NCBI GenBank assembly: GCA_016866735.1
Contig: VGLL01000001.1
Span: 1 to 60,671, forward strand
Direction: 5' to 3'
DNA: 60,671 nt
Source: Candidatus Shapirobacteria bacterium
Lineage (GTDB): Bacteria; Patescibacteriota; Microgenomatia; VGLL01
The notes beneath the pieces were generated by a model. The model ran no database searches, was not told the DNA's origin, and saw nothing but the letters and a program-made list of their open reading frames with translations. The position numbers and the translations under genes are program-made. Of the stretch, positions 50,099 to 58,807 are shown piece after piece. How positions within the stretch are numbered: the first letter of the stretch is position 1; each line of letters begins with the position of its first letter.

Positions 50099-52705
50099 AT
50101 GCTCTACGAAATTTTTAATTCAATTAAGGATTCATTTGGAGCGGATTATTTTACCTCGCGAGTTAGTAATGAAATAGTCCAAAATCTCAATCCAAAGTTT
50201 GAACTGCGAGAATATCAAAAAGAAGCGCTAGGAAGATTCGATTTTTATTTTAATGGCTACCAAAAAAGAAAATTTCCAGCGCAATTACTTTTCCATATGG
50301 CCACCGGTAGTGGCAAGACGCTGATTATGGCCGCCAATATTTTGTCTCTCTACAAACTTGGCTACCGCAACTTCATCTTTTTTGTCAATAGTGTAAATAT
50401 TATTGAAAAAACGCGAGATAATTTTTTAAATCCCCTATCGGAAAAATATCTTTTCTCTCCTACCATTAGGTTTGGCGAAAAACAAATTGAGATTAGAGAA
50501 GGCAAAAATTTTGCGGCCGCAAGCCCCGAAGATATAAATATTCTTTTTACCACAATTCAGGGATTGCATGTTCGCTTGAATTACCCTAAGGAAGATGCTC
50601 TAACCTACGAAGATTTTGCCGACAAAGAAATTATTTTAATTTCTGATGAAGCCCACCACTTGCAGACAATAACAAAAGGCAATAGGGAAGAAATCGAATT
50701 AGAAAAAAGCTGGGAGCATACAGTTGAACGTGTCTTTAGAAGTAATTTTAAAAATATTTTATTGGAGTTTACGGCCACAATTGATTTGGGTAATGAAAAT
50801 ATAAGGCAGAAATACGAAGACAAAATTATCTTTCAATACGACTTAAAGCAGTTCAGGTTAGATAAATACTCAAAAGAAATAGAAGTTTTGCAGGCAGACT
50901 TAGAACCGGTTGACCGGGCCTTACAGGCGGTTATTTTAAGCCAGTATCGCCGCAAGATAGCTGAAAAATACAAGTTGCGCTTAAAGCCGGTACTACTTTT
51001 CAAGTCCAAAAGCATTAAAGAATCAAAAGAAAATTATGATGATTTTTTGGAAAAGATGAAAAACTTGAAGTCAAGCGACTTGCAGGAAATATGTTCCCGA
51101 TCCCAAGGAACAGATATAGAAAAGGCATTTAATTATCTTAAAAAAGAAGACATAACTTTTGACAATTTTATTAAAGAATTACAAGAGGATTTTGCTGAAG
51201 AAAAATGTATGCTTTTGGATTCAGAACATGTAGATGAAGAAAAACAATTAAAACTCAATTCCCTGGAGAACAAAAACAACGAGATAAGGGCAATATTTGC
51301 GGTTAATATGTTAAATGAAGGGTGGGATGTGCTAAATCTTTTTGATATCGTCCGGCTCTATGACACACGCGACGGCAAATACGTTCATGGTAAATATAAG
51401 CCGGGCAACACGACAATGGGAGAAGCCCAACTTATTGGTAGAGGAGCAAGATATTTTCCATTCCAATTAGATGAAGTTCAGGATAAATATAAAAGAAAAT
51501 TTGATGAGGATGCCGAGAATGAATTGCGAGCAGTAGAAACATTATATTATCACAGCGCCCATAACCCCGATTATATTAGTGAGATAAAAAGTGCCCTGAC
51601 GGAAATAGGAATTTTGCCAGAAAAGTATTCTCAATTAGAAATGAAAATTAAAGATGATTTCAAGAAAACGGATTTTTGGAAAGACGGAGTGATTTTTATA
51701 AATGATAGAATAGCGAACCCAAGAACAGAAATTTTTAGTTTAGAAGACGCAAAAGTTGAGCGAAGCTACGCGCATAAATTAAAAACAGGAGAGATAAGAG
51801 AAAAGGTTATTCTAGACGAAGATGAAGAGATTAAGCCAAGAGACGTTGTGCGTAGTAAAATGAAATATAAACTTTCTGATTTCGGAGAAAATATAGTTAG
51901 AAGTGCTTTAGACAAGCTTGAGTTCTATCGATTTGAGACACTAAGAGAATATTTTCCCCACATAAGGTCGGTGAAAGAGTTTATTGCCTCTAATAATTAT
52001 TTAGGTGGAATTGAGATAGAGGTTTCTGGGCCAAAAGATAAACTGAATAAACTACTACCGATTGAGAAATTGGAAATGGCTTTATTTGTAGTTAGAAATG
52101 TAGCGGAAAAGGCAAGGATTAATACCTCGGATTTTGTAGGAACTAATCTATTTAAGGCGAGGTTGTTGCGGCAAGTTTTCAAAGATAAAAAAATCAAAAT
52201 AGACATCGATGAAGTGAAGAACCAAAAATTAGAGAATGTTAATTTGGTCGAGAAAGATTGGTATGCTCAAAATGAATTTTATGGCACGGATGAGGAGCAA
52301 AATTTCATCAACTTCCTCGATGGATTTATAGAGAAATTGAGACAAAAATATTCAGATATGGCCTTACTTCGCAATGAAAAATTTTTTCAAGTTTTTGACT
52401 TTAGTGAAGGTAGAGCGTTTGAGCCGGATTTTTTGATGTTATTAAAGAGAAGAAACCACAAAATTAGTATTTACCAGATTTTTATTGAGCCGAAGGGAGA
52501 TCTATTTAAAGATGGCCAAGGCAGATTTGAAAATTCAAAAGAGGGATGGAAGCAAAAATTTTTGCTTGAGGCGGAAAAACGAGTAAAGATTGACCTAAAA
52601 CTTGAAAGCAAAAACTTTAAACTCATCGGGTTGCCTTTTTACAATGAAAAACTGAAAAGAGAATTTGAAGAAGCTCTTGAAAATAAAATTTTATCTGATC
52701 TGTGA
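50099..52705 (+). CDS. type III restriction endonuclease (Res)
   Basis: 868 residues. Res is the ATP-dependent cutting subunit of the Mod-Res complex. Visible: ELREYQKEALGRF, HMATGSGKTLIMA (Walker A near 66), LISDEAHH near 181, NMLNEGWDVLNLFDIVRLYDTRDG and LIGRGARYFPF (motifs V-VI), and a PD-ExK nuclease near 778-800 (FEPDF...FIEPKGD). Catalytic residues look intact. The first codons are copy 3 of the repeat found twice upstream. Confidence 0.9.
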   Translation: MLYEIFNSIKDSFGADYFTSRVSNEIVQNLNPKFELREYQKEALGRFDFYFNGYQKRKFPAQLLFHMATGSGKTLIMAANILSLYKLGYRNFIFFVNSVNIIEKTRDNFLNPLSEKYLFSPTIRFGEKQIEIREGKNFAAASPEDINILFTTIQGLHVRLNYPKEDALTYEDFADKEIILISDEAHHLQTITKGNREEIELEKSWEHTVERVFRSNFKNILLEFTATIDLGNENIRQKYEDKIIFQYDLKQFRLDKYSKEIEVLQADLEPVDRALQAVILSQYRRKIAEKYKLRLKPVLLFKSKSIKESKENYDDFLEKMKNLKSSDLQEICSRSQGTDIEKAFNYLKKEDITFDNFIKELQEDFAEEKCMLLDSEHVDEEKQLKLNSLENKNNEIRAIFAVNMLNEGWDVLNLFDIVRLYDTRDGKYVHGKYKPGNTTMGEAQLIGRGARYFPFQLDEVQDKYKRKFDEDAENELRAVETLYYHSAHNPDYISEIKSALTEIGILPEKYSQLEMKIKDDFKKTDFWKDGVIFINDRIANPRTEIFSLEDAKVERSYAHKLKTGEIREKVILDEDEEIKPRDVVRSKMKYKLSDFGENIVRSALDKLEFYRFETLREYFPHIRSVKEFIASNNYLGGIEIEVSGPKDKLNKLLPIEKLEMALFVVRNVAEKARINTSDFVGTNLFKARLLRQVFKDKKIKIDIDEVKNQKLENVNLVEKDWYAQNEFYGTDEEQNFINFLDGFIEKLRQKYSDMALLRNEKFFQVFDFSEGRAFEPDFLMLLKRRNHKISIYQIFIEPKGDLFKDGQGRFENSKEGWKQKFLLEAEKRVKIDLKLESKNFKLIGLPFYNEKLKREFEEALENKILSDL

Positions 52706-52803
52706 TTACGCGCCAAAAGGTTTAAGTAATATAAAGTTTTACGAATAAAAATGATTAATAGCAAAAGTGATTTTGAGAAATCATATAAAAAGAGAGCGAA
52801 AAT

Positions 52804-52830
52804 AGCCCTAGGCCTAAAGGTTTAAGTATA
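52804..52830. repeat. left copy of a repeat flanking the Cys-rich small gene
   Basis: CCCTAGGCCTAAAGGTTTAA lies upstream of 52852, and a near-identical CCCTAGGCCCTAAGGATTTAA lies downstream (53060-53086). A weaker copy of the AAAGGTTTAAGT part occurs at about 52717. The rest of 52706-52851 is AT-rich with no gene seen. Confidence 0.55.
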
Positions 52831-52851
52831 AAGTTAAAAAAATAGAATCGA

Positions 52852-53049
52852 ATGGAACGCACTTATTGTCCATGGTGTGTCGGGAAGGAGGAATCCCTAA
52901 AGCGTCAGGGAGCTGGTGAATCAGGCGGGATTTGTGAACGCCACCTTAGAGAGCTTTTGGGGGAGGAAAGATACGATCAATATCGCAAACAACATGCCGA
53001 AGGCCAGGCTTTACCAACAGGGGACGAAAGGAAAGAAAATCAGCCTTAA
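52852..53049 (+). CDS. small Cys-rich protein
   Basis: 65 residues. TYCPWCVGKEE and GICERHLRELLGEERYDQYRK give a CxxC...CxxH pattern, compatible with a small zinc finger; the rest is charged and hydrophilic. No family recognised. It stands alone between the R-M island and the transglutaminase, flanked by a direct repeat. Coding status moderately supported by the spaced cysteines. Confidence 0.5.
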   Translation: MERTYCPWCVGKEESLKRQGAGESGGICERHLRELLGEERYDQYRKQHAEGQALPTGDERKENQP

Positions 53050-53059
53050 GCAGATTTAG

Positions 53060-53086
53060 AACCCTAGGCCCTAAGGATTTAAATGC
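53060..53086. repeat. right copy of the repeat flanking the small Cys-rich gene
   Basis: Near-copy of the sequence at 52804-52830 (CCCTAGGCC...TTTAA). Just after it, 53104-53119 is a perfect 16-base palindrome TATACTGA/TCAGTATA. Confidence 0.55.
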
Positions 53087-53103
53087 CACTGTATACAAAT
53101 TAG

Positions 53104-53119
53104 TATACTGATCAGTATA
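53104..53119. repeat. perfect 16-base palindrome
   Basis: TATACTGA followed by its reverse complement TCAGTATA, with another GTATAC at 53091-53096. A candidate operator upstream of the transglutaminase gene. Confidence 0.5.
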
Positions 53120-53157
53120 TGGATTTTAATGAGCGAGGGAGAATTGCCAGCCGAACT

Positions 53158-53187
53158 TTGCTAAATTTACTCCCCTTTTGCTAAACT
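53158..53187 (+). promoter_or_regulatory. promoter candidate for the transglutaminase gene, near-leaderless
   Basis: TTGCTA (53158-53163), 18-base spacer, TAAACT (53182-53187) preceded by TGC. The GTG start at 53196 is 8 bases past the -10 box. Confidence 0.45.
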
Positions 53188-53195
53188 GATGGTTA

Positions 53196-55052
53196 GTGAT
53201 TAGGCGAATTTTTTCCTCTTTAGTCTATTTGCTATTAGCGGTTATCTTCGGTTGTGTTTTAGCCCTTACTGGCCCACAATTTAATTTGGCCTATGCCGCC
53301 GGGGAGTTTGCCACGACTTATGATATTACCTATGAGGTAAATGAGCAGGGAAAGGCGGTGGTGGTTTCGGATATTTCGCTCATTAATAAGCTTTCCAATA
53401 TTTATGCCACCCAATACCAACTAACTTTGGAAAGGGGAGATATCAGCGGCATTTTAGCCTGGGACAATAAGGGGGCGATTAAGACCGAGGTGGAGAAACA
53501 GGACGAGGCAACGCTGATCCGCTTAAAATTTAACGACCAGATCGTCGGCGTTGGCAAAAACTTACGCTTTACCCTAAAATACGAAATTTCCGATTTTGCC
53601 AAAAAGAACGGTCAAATATGGGAGATCGCGGTTCCGAGAATTTTGGACTTAAAAGAAAGCGAGGTCGCGACGGTGGCCGTCAAGGTTCCTCTCTCTTTTG
53701 GCTCGCCCGCCTTTATTAGTCCTTTGCCAAATTCTACCTCGGAAACAAAATTCTTTCAGATATTAAATTTTAGTAAGGAGAGAATTGGCGATAAGCCGAT
53801 AATTATTGCCCTGGGGGAGTTTCAAATTTTCGACTTTAGCCTAACCTATCATCTCTCCAACTCCAAAGCTGCCCCCGTTTTTACTAAAATTGCCTTTCCC
53901 CCGGATACCAATTACCAGAAGATTGCTTATAACGGCATTCAGCCAAAACCAGAAAATATTGAAGTTGATGGCGACGGCAACTGGCTGGGCACCTATACGC
54001 TTTCTCCCCTGGAAAAAAAGATAGTTAGAGCCACCGGTAAGGTTAAAATTTGGGCTAATCCAAACACCGAGAGAGGAGCAAAACAAGATTTGAAAAAATA
54101 TTTGACACCCCAAAGTTATTGGGAGGTTGAAGATCCGGAGATTAAGAAACTGGCGGCATCGCTAAAGACACCGGAGGCGATATATAACTATGTGGTCGAC
54201 AATCTAAATTATGACTTTAGTAAGGTTGGTTTAAGCAACGAACGGTTGGGCGCGCAGGCCGTTCTAAAAAAGAAGAACAACGCCATTTGCCTGGAATTTA
54301 CTGATCTTTTCATTGCTCTGGCGCGGGCAGCGGGGATTCCCGCTCGGGAGCTAAACGGTTTTGCCTACACGGAAAACCCGAAGCTTAAGCCCTTAAGCGC
54401 CGCCACCGATATTTTGCATTCCTGGCCGGAGTTTTATGACACGAATAAAAGGCTTTGGGTACAGATTGATCCGACCTGGGGCAAGACTTCGGGTGTTGAT
54501 TTCTTTCACAAGCTTGATCTTTCTCACTTTGTTTTTGCCATTCATGGCGCTGATAGCCGTTATCCTCCCGCCGCCGGGTCTTACCGGGAAGAGAATGCCG
54601 TTGGTAAGGATATTAAGGTTAGTTTCGGAGAATATAAAGAGGAGAAAATTCCCGAAATCAATGTTATTTTTAATTTGCCTAAGGCTATATTCCCAGGACA
54701 AAATGTTTCCGGGAGTATCTTAGTAACAAATTTAGGCCCTGGAGCCCTCTATAACGTACCAATCAGCATCGAAAGCCGAAGCCTTTCACTTAGCTCACCT
54801 GTCGAGATGACGATTGAAAGCCTGGTTCCATTTGCCCAGAAGGAAATTCCGGTAAGTTTTAACAGGAGGATTTCCCTCAAGGCGGAAACAGCGAAAGTGG
54901 ATGTTTTGGTAAACGGGGAAAATTTTAGCTATAATTTACAGATTGAGCCAATCCTGTTTCAGTTGCTGCTAATATTATTAATCAGTGCGTCCCTTATTGT
55001 CATTATCGTCTTATCCGCAAAAGCCAGGCGTTTATCTCTTCCGCAACAGTAA
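53196..55052 (+). CDS. membrane-anchored transglutaminase-like protein
   Basis: 618 residues from GTG 53196. Signal-type hydrophobic start (about 6-30), a long beta-rich region outside, a transglutaminase-like core with Cys near 364 (NAICLEFTDLFIALARAAGIPAR), His in LHSWPEFYD and Asp in IDPTWG, then an Ig-like part and a C-terminal membrane segment near 592-610. The Cys-His-Asp triad is complete. In bacteria this fold serves peptidases and peptide cross-linkers; target unknown. Its end overlaps the uvrC start by 68 bases. Confidence 0.8.
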   Translation: MIRRIFSSLVYLLLAVIFGCVLALTGPQFNLAYAAGEFATTYDITYEVNEQGKAVVVSDISLINKLSNIYATQYQLTLERGDISGILAWDNKGAIKTEVEKQDEATLIRLKFNDQIVGVGKNLRFTLKYEISDFAKKNGQIWEIAVPRILDLKESEVATVAVKVPLSFGSPAFISPLPNSTSETKFFQILNFSKERIGDKPIIIALGEFQIFDFSLTYHLSNSKAAPVFTKIAFPPDTNYQKIAYNGIQPKPENIEVDGDGNWLGTYTLSPLEKKIVRATGKVKIWANPNTERGAKQDLKKYLTPQSYWEVEDPEIKKLAASLKTPEAIYNYVVDNLNYDFSKVGLSNERLGAQAVLKKKNNAICLEFTDLFIALARAAGIPARELNGFAYTENPKLKPLSAATDILHSWPEFYDTNKRLWVQIDPTWGKTSGVDFFHKLDLSHFVFAIHGADSRYPPAAGSYREENAVGKDIKVSFGEYKEEKIPEINVIFNLPKAIFPGQNVSGSILVTNLGPGALYNVPISIESRSLSLSSPVEMTIESLVPFAQKEIPVSFNRRISLKAETAKVDVLVNGENFSYNLQIEPILFQLLLILLISASLIVIIVLSAKARRLSLPQQ

Positions 55053-56241
55053 CGGTAAGGTAATTTACGTCGGCAAGGCAATCAATCTTAGAAATAGAGT
55101 CAGCTCCTATTTTTCCGGCCTTGATCTTGGCCCGAAAACGCGCCTGCTTGTTTCCCAGATTGCTAAAATCGAGACTCGTCTGGTTGAGTCGGAGCTCGAG
55201 GCGCTTTTGCTGGAGGCCGCCCTAATTAAAAAGTATCAACCGAAATACAATATTAAGGCTAAAGACGATAAGAGCCCGCTATACATAAAGGTTACTCGAG
55301 AAAAAGTTCCCTTGGTGACTACCGCCCGCCAAATTGGAGACGGCTCTATTTTTGGCCCATTTCCGCAAGCCCGGACGGTCAAAATGGTTTTAAAGACTTT
55401 GCGCAGTATTTTTCCCTACCGGACCAGCAGGCACCACCAAAAAGGCAAATGCTTGTATTGCCACCTTGGCCTTTGCCCGGGGCCGCTTTTGTCTAATAAG
55501 GAAAAAAAGGAATACGGCCGCTCCGTCCGTCTGCTGCGCCAATTCCTAGGGGGACAAAAAAAGAGCGTCTTGCGGGCGCTTGAAAAAGAGATGAAGGCTG
55601 GCGCGAAGGCAGAGGATTTTGAAAAAGCAGCCCAAATTCGTGATCAAATATTGGCTATTAAAATTGTGACCAGCCCGCGGCGAAAAGTAAGCGACTATCT
55701 CAAAAATCCCAACTTAGTAGAAGATCAAAGGCGGCAAGAACTTAGAGAGTTAGAAAGCATTCTGGGGGTAGCCGTTAATACGATTGAGGGTTATGACGTT
55801 TCCAACCTTGTCGGTAAGCAAGCTACGGGAGCAATGGTCACTTTTTCTGCCGGCGAACCGGTAAAAAGCCTATATCGACGGTTTCGCATAAAATTTTCCG
55901 CGCGACCTAACGACTTAGTTATGATCAGCGAAGTTTTGAAAAGAAGATTGGCCCATTCCGGGTGGCCACTTCCTGATTTAATTTTAGTTGACGGAGGAAA
56001 AGCCCAGGTTAAAATCGGCTTAGCGGTTTTAAAAGAACATAATTTTCAAATTCCCGCGATTGGCTTAGCGAAGAGAATGGAGGAAGTCGTTATTTTTAGA
56101 GAAAAGGAAAAGGCATGGGTGGTGAGGCGCTTACCCCAAGATTCACCTGCCCGGAAACTTTTAGAACGCGTCCGTGATGAAGCGCACCGTTTTGCCCGAA
56201 CCTACCATTTGCTTTTAAGGAAAAAAATGAGTATGCTTTAG
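54985..56241 (+). CDS. uvrC: excinuclease ABC subunit C, lacking the HhH end
   Basis: 418 residues from GTG 54985, which lies inside the previous gene; without it the GIY-YIG domain would be incomplete. Domains: GIY-YIG nuclease (PGVYLFRNSNGKVIYVGKAINLRNRV, residues 14-90), Cys cluster GKCLYCHLGLCPGP, UVR motif (EKEMKAGAKAEDFEKAAQIRDQI) and the RNase H-like nuclease (EGYDVSNLVGKQATGAMV, LILVDGGKAQV, RDEAHRFA). It stops at the end of the RNase H domain; the tandem helix-hairpin-helix of typical UvrC (about 600 residues) is absent. Confidence 0.93.
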   Translation: MRPLLSLSSYPQKPGVYLFRNSNGKVIYVGKAINLRNRVSSYFSGLDLGPKTRLLVSQIAKIETRLVESELEALLLEAALIKKYQPKYNIKAKDDKSPLYIKVTREKVPLVTTARQIGDGSIFGPFPQARTVKMVLKTLRSIFPYRTSRHHQKGKCLYCHLGLCPGPLLSNKEKKEYGRSVRLLRQFLGGQKKSVLRALEKEMKAGAKAEDFEKAAQIRDQILAIKIVTSPRRKVSDYLKNPNLVEDQRRQELRELESILGVAVNTIEGYDVSNLVGKQATGAMVTFSAGEPVKSLYRRFRIKFSARPNDLVMISEVLKRRLAHSGWPLPDLILVDGGKAQVKIGLAVLKEHNFQIPAIGLAKRMEEVVIFREKEKAWVVRRLPQDSPARKLLERVRDEAHRFARTYHLLLRKKMSML

Positions 56242-56244
56242 CAA

Positions 56245-56646
56245 GTGAAATCAATAATCCGCTCACTCGCGATTAATTTTTTTACCATTTGGTTTTTTAG
56301 CCAAGTATACCCCGGGGTTAAAATTGAGGGCGGTTACCTAACTATTTTCTGGGCGGCCGTTGCCTTTGGCCTGCTTAACCTCATCGTCAGACCAGTCTTG
56401 AGCCTGCTGCTTTTGCCCATTAACCTTCTTACCTTAGGCGCATTCCGTTTCGTCATCGGGGTAATTATTCTTTTTCTTCTCGCCGTTATTGTACCCGGCT
56501 TTTCCCTGCAATCCTTTTCCTTCGGCGGGTTTTCCAATAGCGGCATTGTTCTTCCCGCCGCCCATATCTCTCTCCTCTGGTCTTATGTCATCGGATCGTT
56601 TATAATTAGCATCATCAACTCTTTTATCGTATGGCTTTTACAATAA
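56245..56646 (+). CDS. phage-holin-like family 4-TM membrane protein (YvlD type)
   Basis: 133 residues from GTG 56245, with four hydrophobic segments. FWAAVAFGLLNLIVRPVLSLLLLPINLLTLGAFRFVIGVIILFLLA matches the mycobacterial/YvlD-like 'phage holin family' (four TMS). These are not shown to be true holins. Its last 16 bases overlap secG. Confidence 0.8.
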   Translation: MKSIIRSLAINFFTIWFFSQVYPGVKIEGGYLTIFWAAVAFGLLNLIVRPVLSLLLLPINLLTLGAFRFVIGVIILFLLAVIVPGFSLQSFSFGGFSNSGIVLPAAHISLLWSYVIGSFIISIINSFIVWLLQ

Positions 56647-56861
56647 AGGACATCCTAACCATCATTCAAATCGTCATTTCCCTCTTGCTTATCGTGGTGA
56701 TTCTGTTGCAGGCGCAGGGAGAAGGCCTGGGGGTGTTGGGCGGCCAGGGAGGCGAATTTTTTCAATCCAAAAGAGGAATTGAGAAACTTCTTTTTCGGAC
56801 CACCATTGTCCTGGCCAGCCTTTTCTTTGTTTCTTCCATCATCCAGCTTCTAATCAAGTAG
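56631..56861 (+). CDS. secG: protein translocase subunit SecG
   Basis: 76 residues with two membrane segments. IIQIVISLLLIVVILLQAQGEGLG followed by FFQSKRGIEKLLFRTTIVLA is the SecG pattern (Q..GxGLG...R..e..l.r.T). SecG assists SecYE in protein export. The start lies within the end of the preceding membrane gene. Confidence 0.9.
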   Translation: MAFTIKDILTIIQIVISLLLIVVILLQAQGEGLGVLGGQGGEFFQSKRGIEKLLFRTTIVLASLFFVSSIIQLLIK

Positions 56862-56862
56862 A

Positions 56863-58221
56863 ATGGCGGTTTTTATGAAGAAAGCAAGATTTGTCTTTAG
56901 GTTATTTTTTGCCTTCGTAAAACAGCACTTCAACCTGATTGCTCTTGGTTTTCTGGTGGGCTTAGCTACATTTTTTTCCTTAAGCACTTTTCGGAAACAT
57001 TTGCCGCAGAAAAAACTCGTAAAAATAGGCATTGTCGGCCAGTTTACGGCAGAAGAGCCGCCCCCAGAGATTAGCCAGCTTTTGTCCCGCGGCCTGACGA
57101 GGCTTTTGCCTGACGGTACCGCGACGGGCTCTTTAGCCTTGGATTGGGAAGTTTTGGACCAGGGCAAAACTTATAAATTCTTTCTTCGCGACGACGCTTT
57201 TTGGCATGACGGAAAAAGAGTTACGGCCAAGGACATAGCTTACGATTTTAAAAATGCCCTGGTAGAGCCTGCGGGAGATTTCCAAGTTAAGGTTAGCCTC
57301 AAAGAGCCTTTTTCTCCTCTTCCGGTGGTGCTTTCCCGGCCCGTTTTCAGGAAGGGCAATCTGGGTAACGGAACTTATCGGACCAAAAAAATAGAGAGAA
57401 CGGGAAGGTTTCTAAGGCGCCTTGATCTTGCTCCGGCGAAAGAGGGTCTGGCCAGCTTAAGTTTTCGCTTTTATCCCACTGAAGAATCCGCCAAAATCGG
57501 TTTTAAGCTTGGCGAAGCTGATATTTTGCAGAGCATGAGCGATCCGGGCGAACTGGCCAATTATAGGGGGGTAAGAATTAGGTCGGAGATTCGGCAAAAC
57601 CAATACTCGGCGATTTTTTTTAATACCAAGAAGGCCGGACTAGAAGTAAAAAGTTTTCGTCAAGCCCTGGCTTACGCGCTCAAAAAAGAGAAGGGGGCCA
57701 TAAGGGCCATTACTCCCATCAGCGGCCTATCCTGGGCCTTTAACGCCAACGTCAAACCTTACGAGCAGGATCTGGGTTGGGCGAAGAAAATGATCGAGAA
57801 GGAACGCCCAACTGACAATATCGAGCTCTCCGTGTTTCCCTCTTTGATTCCCTTAAGCAACGAGGTGGTGAAAGATTGGGAGGCGCTAGGGGTAAGAACA
57901 GACATAAAGGTGACCAACTCTGTGCCTGAAGACTTTCAGGCTCTACTTGCGACCTGGGAAATACCGCCGGATCCTGATCAATACTCATTTTGGCATTCCA
58001 CTCAAACGGGAAACCTGACCGGCTTGGTCAACCCCCGAATTGATAAGCTTCTAGAGGAAGGGCGCAAGATTGCCGAGCGAGCCGACAGGCGGTCTCTTTA
58101 TTTAGATTTTCAAAAATTCTTAGTTGAGGAATGCCCCGCTGTTTTTCTGCGCCACCCCCTGCTTTACACCATAAGCCGTGAGGGATTACCCGAGGAACTT
58201 GACAAGAATTTAGAGTTATGA
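56863..58221 (+). CDS. membrane-anchored family 5 extracellular solute-binding protein
   Basis: 452 residues. An N-terminal anchor (LIALGFLVGLATFFSLSTF, about 27-45) and no lipobox Cys. The remainder resembles peptide/oligopeptide-binding SBP_bac_5: ISQLLSRGLTRLLPDGTATGSLALDWEVLDQGKTYKFFLRDDAFWHDGKRVTAKDIAYDF. It is shorter than OppA (about 540) and no permease or ATPase gene lies nearby. It begins one base after secG. Confidence 0.85.
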   Translation: MAVFMKKARFVFRLFFAFVKQHFNLIALGFLVGLATFFSLSTFRKHLPQKKLVKIGIVGQFTAEEPPPEISQLLSRGLTRLLPDGTATGSLALDWEVLDQGKTYKFFLRDDAFWHDGKRVTAKDIAYDFKNALVEPAGDFQVKVSLKEPFSPLPVVLSRPVFRKGNLGNGTYRTKKIERTGRFLRRLDLAPAKEGLASLSFRFYPTEESAKIGFKLGEADILQSMSDPGELANYRGVRIRSEIRQNQYSAIFFNTKKAGLEVKSFRQALAYALKKEKGAIRAITPISGLSWAFNANVKPYEQDLGWAKKMIEKERPTDNIELSVFPSLIPLSNEVVKDWEALGVRTDIKVTNSVPEDFQALLATWEIPPDPDQYSFWHSTQTGNLTGLVNPRIDKLLEEGRKIAERADRRSLYLDFQKFLVEECPAVFLRHPLLYTISREGLPEELDKNLEL

Positions 58222-58240
58222 CAATATTTAAGTATTGACT

Positions 58241-58807
58241 GTGAATCATAAGCTTGTCCGGAAAATATCATTGTGCCTTTTCTTTTTTACCCTGGCGCCG
58301 CTAATTTTGGCCTTGAGTTTGCTTTCCCTGCGCGGCGGGAAAAAGCAATTTGGGGTGATTGCCCCTTCTCTCTACGCGGCGGTTCCGGAGTCAGCCGGTC
58401 AGGTTAGCGGGGTTTTTGCCACCGATGATGCTCGTCCGGTAATGGTGAGAAAATATTTGGAAAAATATAACTCGCCCCTTTTGCCTTATGCCAAGCTCAT
58501 CCTTAGTCTTTCAGAAAAATATCAGGTTGACTTTCGTTTGCCTCTGGCGATTGCCCAATGCGAGTCTAATGTCTGCAAGAAGATTCCCGAAGATTCCTTC
58601 AATTGCTGGGGCTTCGAGAATGGCGCCACCAAATTTAATTCCTGGGAACATGCCCTGGAGAGAGTCTTTGCCACCCTAAAGACCGGCTATATCGATAAGG
58701 GCTTGGTTACCCCCGAACAGATTATGCCCAAATATGCCCCGCCAAGCGTCGAGAAGGGTGGGCCTTGGGCCAAATGCGTCAGCCAATTTTTAAAGGAAAT
58801 GGAGTAA
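58241..58807 (+). CDS. membrane-anchored glucosaminidase/lysozyme-fold protein
   Basis: 188 residues from GTG 58241; TTG 58235 is also possible. Membrane segment near 10-30, then an outside domain with LAIAQCESNVCKKIPEDSFNCWGFENGATKFNSWEHALERVF, and YIDKGLVTPEQIMPKYAPPS. The AxCES...NxxG layout resembles FlgJ/Bax-type glucosaminidases or lysozyme-like muralytic enzymes with a catalytic Glu in CES. The stop overlaps the methyltransferase start by one base. Confidence 0.7.
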   Translation: MNHKLVRKISLCLFFFTLAPLILALSLLSLRGGKKQFGVIAPSLYAAVPESAGQVSGVFATDDARPVMVRKYLEKYNSPLLPYAKLILSLSEKYQVDFRLPLAIAQCESNVCKKIPEDSFNCWGFENGATKFNSWEHALERVFATLKTGYIDKGLVTPEQIMPKYAPPSVEKGGPWAKCVSQFLKEME

